62,507 nt of DNA from NCBI GenBank assembly GCA_025357835.1, contig JANYLM010000007.1, forward strand, positions 1 through 62,507. The letters are read 5' to 3'. Below, piece by piece: positions 59,396-62,507 of the stretch. Origin of the DNA: Gammaproteobacteria bacterium. Its GTDB lineage: Bacteria; Pseudomonadota; Gammaproteobacteria; Steroidobacterales; Steroidobacteraceae. Numbering within the stretch: position 1 is the stretch's first letter; every line of letters begins with the position of its first letter. The position numbers and the translations under genes are program-made. The notes below the pieces were generated by a model. It ran no database searches. It was not told the DNA's origin and saw only the letters and a program-made list of their open reading frames with translations.

Positions 59396-59401
59396 ATTAT
59401 A
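59396..59401 (-). promoter_or_regulatory. -10 box of the betI-like gene
   Basis: On the minus strand a perfect TATAAT lies at 59401-59396, about 20 bases before the ATG (59376) with AAAAAAGG as ribosome-binding site. No matching -35 hexamer is visible 17 bases upstream, so activation by another factor is possible. Confidence 0.4.
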
Positions 59402-59458
59402 CCGAAGCGCAGCCGAATGGCCCGTCGGAGTCGGCGGAATTGATGCCGTGCTAAGCGG

Positions 59459-60607
59459 TCACGAGGGCTGGTCGCTGACGAAGGCCCCGATTCGCTCGGT
59501 CACGTAGCGGCGGATGTCCAGATTCCAGTCTTCCATCGGCGCGTAGTAACCCTGGGTGTGGACGCGCGACCGAATCCCGCTCTGCACGCCTTCGCATACG
59601 GCCCAATCCTGGCGGTTAACCAGGTCCCAGAAATCCACGGCGTCGGATGGATCGAAGCCGGGCTCCTCCATCTCGTGGGTCTCGAACAGGAAATGACAGG
59701 TGATATCGGTACGTTCGGCGCCGCGCGGCTGCAGGATGAACGCCGCCACATGATCGCAGGCCACGCTCAAGAATAGATTGGGATAGACCAGCTCGCCCTT
59801 GTGCCGAACCTGCTCGTCCGCATCGAGACCGGGGAAGGCGCGCCGCCGGGTAGTCCCGCTATGGGTGAAGGTGTAGGCTCCCTCCCGGTGCGGGATGCCT
59901 CGAGTCCAATCCAGGTCGGCGCCGCCGGCTTCGCGAAACGAAGGCACTACCGCGCACAGCTCCGGGTGCACGCCTCCGCAGTGGTAGCACTCGTTGTAGT
60001 TCTCGCAGAGCACCTTCCAATTCGCCCCGATTTCATAGTGTCTGGTGGCGCCGATACGCAACTCGCCCAAAGGATAGCGCTGCAATCGGTGCGGAATGCC
60101 GCCCATTTGAGCAGCCAGCGGCGTGGCCTCAGCCGGCGTCAAATTCAAGAATATGAATCCACCCCAGGTGTCGATGCCCACCGGATATAGATGGTAGTCC
60201 TGCTTTTTAAAACCCTCGGCGGCGCTCAGATGCGGTGCGGCTATCAGCGCGCCGTTGAAGTCATAAGACCACTGATGATAGGGGCATACGATGAGACGGC
60301 CGGCGGTGATTCCCCCGGGCAGGGCGATGCGCAAGTTCTTGGTTTCCTCCGGGGTGCGGCACAGACGCGAGCCGCGATGCCGGCAGACGTTATAAAACGC
60401 CCGCAATTGACCGTCGCGGTTGCGCACTACCAGGACGCTCTCTCCCAGCACCTCAAGCACTTTGTAATCGCCCGGCTTGGGTAATTCTTCCTCGCGGCAA
60501 GCCGCAAGCCACTCGCGGCAGAATATGCGCTCCTTTTCGGTTCGAAATACCTCTGCGTTGCGATACCAACTCGACGGCAGGGTGCGTTCCAATTGCGCGG
60601 TACTCAT
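59459..60607 (-). CDS. Rieske 2Fe-2S ring-hydroxylating-type oxygenase (GbcA-like, N-demethylase)
   Basis: 382 residues from the ATG at 60607. Rieske ligands C75-x-H77 and C108-x2-H111 (CRHRG, CPYHQWSYD) and a mononuclear iron site NYNECYHCGGVHPEL with H209 and H214 are present. The gap between the two Rieske ligand pairs is 30 residues, longer than the usual ~16, with RTPEETKNLRIALPGGI as insert. Overall shape resembles glycine-betaine/stachydrine demethylase oxygenases. No ferredoxin reductase (GbcB) gene is seen. It overlaps the upstream DgcA-like gene by 4 bases. Confidence 0.85.
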   Translation of the reverse strand: MSTAQLERTLPSSWYRNAEVFRTEKERIFCREWLAACREEELPKPGDYKVLEVLGESVLVVRNRDGQLRAFYNVCRHRGSRLCRTPEETKNLRIALPGGITAGRLIVCPYHQWSYDFNGALIAAPHLSAAEGFKKQDYHLYPVGIDTWGGFIFLNLTPAEATPLAAQMGGIPHRLQRYPLGELRIGATRHYEIGANWKVLCENYNECYHCGGVHPELCAVVPSFREAGGADLDWTRGIPHREGAYTFTHSGTTRRRAFPGLDADEQVRHKGELVYPNLFLSVACDHVAAFILQPRGAERTDITCHFLFETHEMEEPGFDPSDAVDFWDLVNRQDWAVCEGVQSGIRSRVHTQGYYAPMEDWNLDIRRYVTERIGAFVSDQPS

Positions 60608-62507
60608 AGAGGATAATCCCGTGTATAAGGTGCTAGTCCCGGGATGGCATCGAACTCGCGTGCGTAGCGATGTCCGCTGTGAACCGCGTGCACGATGGCT
60701 CCGGGGGCGAGCGCATCGCCGATGCGCGTGACCCCGGCGATGCCGGCGTTCTCGAGATCCGCACTTCGTGCGATCAGCGATTGATAAAGGTCGTCGTCCG
60801 GCACCCGAACCCCGACAATGACCAGGGAGCGGCACGCAAGGCGTTTCTCGGTGCCGCTGTACACGTCCGCGATGGTAACGGTCTCGCCGTCGAAGGCGAT
60901 CACTCGTTGCAGTGTGTGAATCGGTACATTCGCCTGGACCAAAGCGCGATGCACCAGCGGCAATTCATTGGTCATGAATGTCCAGGCGGACGCGTTGCCC
61001 GCGGTAGTCACATAGCTTACATTGCCGACGGATTTCGCAAGCTGTTCGGCGATGGCGCCGGCCAGGTAGTAATTGTCGAAATCGAACACCGTGATTGGTC
61101 CTTGCGGCACGACGCCGGCGGCAAGGTCGTCGGGAGTATAAATCGCCGCTCCATCAAGTTCGCCGACCGGAAACTCCAAGGTTGAAAACAGCATTTTGGT
61201 CCAACGTGCGCCGGTCGCAATGACGACGTGGCGATGCTCCAGTCCCAGAATATCGTCGACGCCCAGTGCGCTTCCGGGATACATGCTGACATTCGGCCGG
61301 TCGCGCAACTGTCCCAGGCGCCAATCGGCAACGCGGCCCCAGGTCTTGAGTCCTGGCAGCGATGTTTCATAGCGCAGGCGGCCACCGAATTCGTGCGCCG
61401 AATCCGCGATCGTCACGGCATAGCCGCGCCGCGCCAGCGTCGTGGCGCACTCGAGCCCCGCGGGACCGCCGCCGACGATCAATATAGATGAGTCGCTCGC
61501 CGGCGGCTCAAACCGCTCAGGATGCCAATTGCGCCGCCACTCTTCGCCGGCGGTGGGATTCTGGGTACAGCGCACGGGCACACCGTCGTGCCAGCTCGAA
61601 ATGCAGATATTGCAGCCGATGCATTCGCGAATTTCGTGCTCTCGGCCCTCGTCGATTTTGTTCGGCAGAAATGGGTCCGCGATCGAGGGTCTGGCGCCGC
61701 CGATCAAATCTAGGATGCCGCGCCTGACTTGCGAGACCATCACATCCGGAGAGGTGAAACGGCCCACGCCCACCACCGGCCGCTTGGTCAATTGCTTGAT
61801 GAAATTGACGATGGGCTCGTGGCTGCCTTCCCCAGAAAACCGCGAGGGAGCGCAGTCGGTGGGACTGGAGTCCATTTTGACGTCCCACAGGTCCGGAACG
61901 TCGGCAAGCAGCGCCACGACTTCGTGTGCCTCGGAGGCGCAGTTCTTGCCCGGCCTGCCGCGCAACTCTTCCAGGCTGATTCGCAGCGCGACGGCGCATT
62001 GGTCGCCGACGGCGTCGCGCGTCACGTCCAGCAGTTCACGCACCAGGCGCACCCGGTTCTCAATCGAGCCGCCGTAGGCGTCGGTGCGTCGATTGTATTC
62101 GGGCAGTAAAAATTCATAGGGCAGGTAGCCCATGCCGGCATAAACATAAACGATATCAAACCCCGCCTGCATGGCGCGACGCGCGCCTGCAGCCTGCCAG
62201 CGCAGCAGATCCTGAATGTCCGCGTTGTCCATGACCTTGGGACGGAGATTTCCCATGAACCCCAGGTGAGTGGACATCCAGGGCATGCCCGATGGCGACA
62301 GCGGCGCGATGCGGCTGGTGCGGTTCATGGTGCAGGCGCCGCCGTGCCACAACTCGATCCCTGCCAATGATCCGTGGCGGTGCACGGCTTCGGTCATCAA
62401 GGCATGCGAGCGAATGTCCTTGTCATCCCAAAGGGTGGCGAACGGCAGAGGCGAGTCATCCGAGCTGGGATGCATCGACACCGCGCCGGTGCATACCACA
62501 CCCCAAC
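60604..62507 (-). CDS. DgcA-like FMN/FAD/4Fe-4S oxidoreductase (2,4-dienoyl-CoA reductase family), 5' end cut by window
   Basis: At least 634 residues; the frame is open to the window edge (WGVVCTGAVSMHPSS lies ~20-30 residues after the normal start). An N-terminal OYE-type FMN barrel (GIELWHGGACTMN; YAGMGYLPYEFL; NRRTDAYGGS), the iron-sulfur ligands CIGCNICISSW and VRCTQNP (C-x2-C-x3-C-x11-C), then an FAD/NAD fold (LIVGGGPAGLECATTLARRG). Homologues include dimethylglycine demethylase DgcA and related N-demethylases. With the overlapping GbcA-like oxygenase it suggests stepwise N-demethylation of a betaine. Confidence 0.85.
   Translation of the reverse strand, partial: WGVVCTGAVSMHPSSDDSPLPFATLWDDKDIRSHALMTEAVHRHGSLAGIELWHGGACTMNRTSRIAPLSPSGMPWMSTHLGFMGNLRPKVMDNADIQDLLRWQAAGARRAMQAGFDIVYVYAGMGYLPYEFLLPEYNRRTDAYGGSIENRVRLVRELLDVTRDAVGDQCAVALRISLEELRGRPGKNCASEAHEVVALLADVPDLWDVKMDSSPTDCAPSRFSGEGSHEPIVNFIKQLTKRPVVGVGRFTSPDVMVSQVRRGILDLIGGARPSIADPFLPNKIDEGREHEIRECIGCNICISSWHDGVPVRCTQNPTAGEEWRRNWHPERFEPPASDSSILIVGGGPAGLECATTLARRGYAVTIADSAHEFGGRLRYETSLPGLKTWGRVADWRLGQLRDRPNVSMYPGSALGVDDILGLEHRHVVIATGARWTKMLFSTLEFPVGELDGAAIYTPDDLAAGVVPQGPITVFDFDNYYLAGAIAEQLAKSVGNVSYVTTAGNASAWTFMTNELPLVHRALVQANVPIHTLQRVIAFDGETVTIADVYSGTEKRLACRSLVIVGVRVPDDDLYQSLIARSADLENAGIAGVTRIGDALAPGAIVHAVHSGHRYAREFDAIPGLAPYTRDYPL

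Overview
The window is gene-dense, roughly 60 % GC chromosomal DNA with housekeeping gene orders typical of Gammaproteobacteria: dprA-smg-topA divergent from def-fmt-rsmB, and rsmB followed by a DUF4390 gene and ntrYX. Gene content (TIGR04211 SH3 protein, DUF3379 anti-sigma factor, DUF3619/DUF3106 genes, YheS and YbiT ABC-F proteins, split pntA, PYROXD2-like oxidoreductase) fits a Nevskiales/Steroidobacterales/Xanthomonadales-type organism. That placement is inference; there is no rRNA gene here. I saw no IS element, prophage, CRISPR array, tRNA or rRNA gene.

Layout. 1-1768: end of an MCE lipid-transport operon (ATPase, MlaD-like protein, PqiC-like lipoprotein). 1754-7499 (minus): a PLD-fold protein lacking both catalytic histidines, YheS, and a GGDEF-EAL protein. 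7596-8917 (plus): FrnE-like thiol oxidoreductase coupled to an M15 peptidase. 8963-14182 (minus): HD phosphohydrolase, SH3 protein, oligopeptidase A, GIDE/EF-hand protein, LemA. 14260-17469: glutathione reductase, then convergent aroE and hemB. 17612-18918: an ECF sigma factor with its zinc anti-sigma factor. 18947-24584 (minus): DUF4404, RlmJ, and a MacB-like exporter with adaptor, ATPase and two FtsX permeases. 24858-25881: YaeQ and a cupin. 25878-32410 (minus): hemF, topA, smg, dprA and a LysM lipoprotein. 32611-39641 (plus): def, fmt, rsmB, DUF4390, ntrY, ntrX in an almost continuously overlapping operon. 39825-44420 (minus): SPOR protein, argS, priA. 44741-46542 (plus): a second ECF sigma module with DUF3619, a small secreted protein and DUF3106. 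46627-47598: secreted metallophosphoesterase. 47830-50663 (minus): pntAA-pntAB-pntB transhydrogenase. 50741-54673 (plus): HNH nuclease, 5'-3' exonuclease and acetyl-CoA synthetase. 55178-56782: YbiT. 56870-62507 (minus): PYROXD2-like oxidoreductase, BetI-like TetR regulator, a GbcA-like Rieske oxygenase and a DgcA-like flavin/Fe-S oxidoreductase, probably for catabolism of betaine-type N-methylated compounds.

Most unusual points: an NtrX whose AAA+ domain has lost the Walker A lysine, the GAFTGA loop and the Walker B acidic pair; two facing DnaA-box-like sites just in front of the likely priA start; an acetyl-CoA synthetase with a ~110-residue Lys/Ala/Arg tail resembling histone H1; the pseudo-PLD; a LemA-GIDE pair with an EF-hand; translationally coupled HNH and flap-type nucleases; and two decayed gene remnants (GH2 glycosidase, proline iminopeptidase). 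I found no complete novel defence or secretion system.
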